36,685 nt of DNA, from positions 1 through 36,685 of the forward strand of contig NZ_JRPB02000013.1 of the NCBI RefSeq assembly GCF_000765695.2. Reading direction: 5' to 3'. Position 1 is the stretch's first letter; each line of letters starts with the position of its first letter. Source of the stretch: Helicobacter sp. MIT 11-5569 (GTDB taxonomy: Bacteria > Campylobacterota > Campylobacteria > Campylobacterales > Helicobacteraceae). Positions 35,813 to 36,685 of the stretch are shown here, piece after piece. Made by a program: the position numbers and the translations under genes. Below the pieces are notes generated by a model. It was not told where the DNA came from. It saw nothing but the letters and a program-made list of their open reading frames with translations, and searched no databases.

Positions 35813-35938
35813 TTACAATTTAGCAAAAATATAAAACAAAATTAATGCTATTACTACGCCAACTATAAGACATAAATTGTCCTTACCCTTACATTTTATA
35901 AGAACTTCTAAGATATTCCCTATAAGACTTTCTATCAC
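35813..35938 (-). CDS. 41-residue single-span membrane protein, candidate immunity partner
   Basis: A short gene that starts at a GTG whose last two bases are the first two of the TGA stop of the double-glycine peptide gene (GTGA overlap), so translation is probably coupled. The protein begins MIESLIGNILEVLIKC, has a charged turn (KCKGKDN), and ends in one strongly hydrophobic helix (LCLIVGVVIALILFYIFAKL). TTG codons two and four positions upstream are in frame, but a TAA limits any extension to four residues. Tiny membrane proteins encoded next to peptide toxins or bacteriocins are often immunity proteins; this is inferred from size, topology and position only. A chance ORF cannot be excluded, but its hydrophobic helix and overlap argue against it. 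Confidence 0.6.
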   Translation of the reverse strand: MIESLIGNILEVLIKCKGKDNLCLIVGVVIALILFYIFAKL

Positions 35939-36228
35939 CAATGCCAACCATTATTGCCATTTAAAGGATGTCTTTGATTGTGTGCTCCCCAAGCAGTGTA
36001 TCTGATTCCCCACATCACTCCCTGTCTAATTCTCCAGCCAACAATCGGAGCAATCCTATTTTCTTGCACCCCTCCCACAACCTTTTTCATCTCATCATCT
36101 GATAAGACTTTAACTCCTAAAGAGTTTTCATTCATTTTACCATTAGTTGCAAGAGCAATTAAATCTGTTGCATATGCACTACTAACAAGTGCCAAACTTA
36201 GAAATAAAGTTGCTAATAACTTTTTCAT
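35935..36228 (-). CDS. Secreted peptide precursor with Sec-like signal and double-glycine leader motif
   Basis: A 97-residue precursor. Residues 1-20 (MKKLLATLFLSLALVSSAYA) form a Sec signal with an A-Y-A cut site. Residues 21-53 end in LSDDEMKKVVGG, the pattern of bacteriocin double-glycine leaders (L-S-x-x-E-L/M-x-x-V/I-x-G-G). The 44 residues after it hold five tryptophans, five arginines, three histidines, one acidic residue and no cysteine (GWRIRQGVMWGIRYTAW, ending NGNNGWHW), as in cationic membrane-active peptides. GAGGAG precedes the ATG by eight bases. The stop overlaps the start of a 41-residue membrane protein, and a diverged relative lies divergently at 36519. Having both a Sec signal and a GG motif is unusual, since GG leaders normally go through a C39 ABC exporter. 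Function is inferred; the family is not recognised by name. Confidence 0.8.
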   Translation of the reverse strand: MKKLLATLFLSLALVSSAYATDLIALATNGKMNENSLGVKVLSDDEMKKVVGGVQENRIAPIVGWRIRQGVMWGIRYTAWGAHNQRHPLNGNNGWHW

Positions 36229-36268
36229 TTAGGTAACTCCTCAATACTAAATTATGATTGAAAAACTA

Positions 36269-36274
36269 TATATA
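36269..36274 (-). promoter_or_regulatory. -10-like box of the peptide operon
   Basis: TATATA on the minus strand, about 41 bases before the start at 36228. It gives a short leader that contains the GAGGAG site. Confidence 0.4.
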
Positions 36275-36480
36275 AAGATTAGTCTTAAGCTTCATTAAAC
36301 ATAGAAATTATAAAATTTAAAAAAGTCTTTTGTATAGAATCGTTACATAAGAATATCAAACTTTGTGTTCCTTTTTGTAAAAATATGAAATTTCATTCCA
36401 ACTTTGCTAGCAAAAAGGATTCCAAAAATTGCTTTTATCAAAAAAGTTAAAATTTATTTTTCTTTTAAGATTCCACAAAC

Positions 36481-36486
36481 TATAAT
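36481..36486 (+). promoter_or_regulatory. -10 box of the right peptide copy
   Basis: TATAAT 32 bases before the ATG at 36519, followed by AAGGG just ahead of the start codon. The frameshifted copy therefore still has intact expression signals. Confidence 0.5.
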
Positions 36487-36518
36487 AAAATCCTAAACTT
36501 TCATTCAAAAAGGGAAAA

Positions 36519-36685
36519 ATGAAAAAGCTAATTTTAGGATTCTTATTTAGCTTAGGAATCTCAAGCACACTTTTTGCAGAAGTAGATTAATTGCTCTTGC
36601 AACTAATGGTAAAGTGAATGAAAACTCTTTAGGGGTTAAAGCATTATCAGATGATGAGATGAAAAAGGTTGTGGGAGGGGCGCGT
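36519..36685 (+). pseudogene. Frameshifted second copy of the double-glycine peptide gene (cut by window edge)
   Basis: An ATG with AAGGG upstream encodes a signal-like MKKLILGFLFSLGISSTLFA, then EVD and a TAA at 36588. One base further along, in another frame, the sequence continues LIALATNGKVNENSLGVKAL, then SDDEMKKVVGGAR to the window end. Against the left copy, one T is missing where that copy has GATTTAATTGC. From there to the GG codons I count four substitutions and this deletion over 97 bases. The signal region is much less alike, and the part after GG already differs (A-R instead of V-Q). It may be a broken gene, a sequencing slip, or use the in-frame GTG at 36611 as a start. The core peptide lies beyond the window. 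Confidence 0.75.

Larger units (their letters stand above)
36240..36518. other. Divergent intergenic region between the two peptide genes
   Basis: About 280 bases, very AT-rich. It holds the minus-strand -10-like TATATA (36269-36274) for the left peptide and a plus-strand TATAAT (36481-36486) for the right copy. I see no convincing gene; a 21-codon ORF near 36387 lacks a ribosome site. Confidence 0.6.

Noticed and set aside
35978-36232. 84-residue open frame on the plus strand opposite the peptide gene
   Set aside because: It is antisense to a gene with clear signals, and its ends match nothing recognisable.
36387-36452. 21-codon ORF in the divergent peptide intergenic region
   Set aside because: No ribosome site and no hydrophobic or leader-like pattern.
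1-36685. CRISPR arrays, tRNA or rRNA genes, insertion sequences
   Set aside because: I looked in the gaps for regular repeats, cloverleaf-like stems and transposase reading frames and saw none.

Overview
The window is AT-rich chromosomal DNA from a member of the Campylobacterota, most likely an enterohepatic Helicobacter of the H. pullorum/H. canadensis kind (inference). Three things point there. The block aroQ - M24 peptidase - folK - flhF - flhG - small membrane gene - fliA - fliM - fliY has the same order as in H. pylori and Campylobacter. ksgA-rnj and the COG3400 gene next to tgt are also Helicobacter-like neighbourhoods. A pglK-type flippase sits beside glycosyltransferases. Most of the sequence is ordinary, tightly packed housekeeping DNA. 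I see no rRNA, tRNA, insertion sequence or CRISPR.

Layout: 1-3.7 kb (mostly minus strand) holds the 5' end of an unknown gene, a MerR regulator, an ABC-F ATPase, lgt and a small unknown protein. 3.8-8.1 kb holds hom, a YraN-family gene, a COG3400/RCK-type protein (minus) and tgt. 8.1-9.6 kb (minus) holds a DUF2892 membrane peptide and a Tat-exported sulfide:quinone oxidoreductase-like flavoprotein. 9.8-22.8 kb (plus) holds comM, a pglK-like flippase with three glycosyltransferases, a CoA-binding protein, ilvA, a GT39-like membrane protein, a pseudopilin, ksgA and rnj.

22.8-34.5 kb (minus) is one long co-directional series. It starts at aroQ, runs through the flagellar regulators and motor-switch genes (flhF, flhG, fliA, fliM, fliY), and continues into an MBOAT O-acyltransferase, its SGNH-like partner, a flavin-binding protein and mnmA. 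The MBOAT gene is interrupted by an 11-G tract and is out of frame by one base here, which is a classic phase-variation switch in the OFF state. 34.6-35.7 kb (plus) holds an unknown gene and rsmD.

The last kilobase is the most novel part. Two divergent genes encode peptides with a Sec-like signal, a nearly identical segment ending in a bacteriocin-type double-glycine motif, and then different sequence. The left copy is intact and carries a 44-residue cationic, tryptophan-rich tail. Its stop codon overlaps the start of a 41-residue single-span membrane protein that could be an immunity partner. The right copy is frameshifted and cut by the window edge. I infer a peptide-toxin or bacteriocin-like locus. 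No transporter or C39 peptidase lies in the window to confirm it.

Other points of note: ksgA can only be given its conserved N-terminus by starting at an ATT codon, and the intergenic region between the flavoprotein and comM carries inverted repeats that may be operators.
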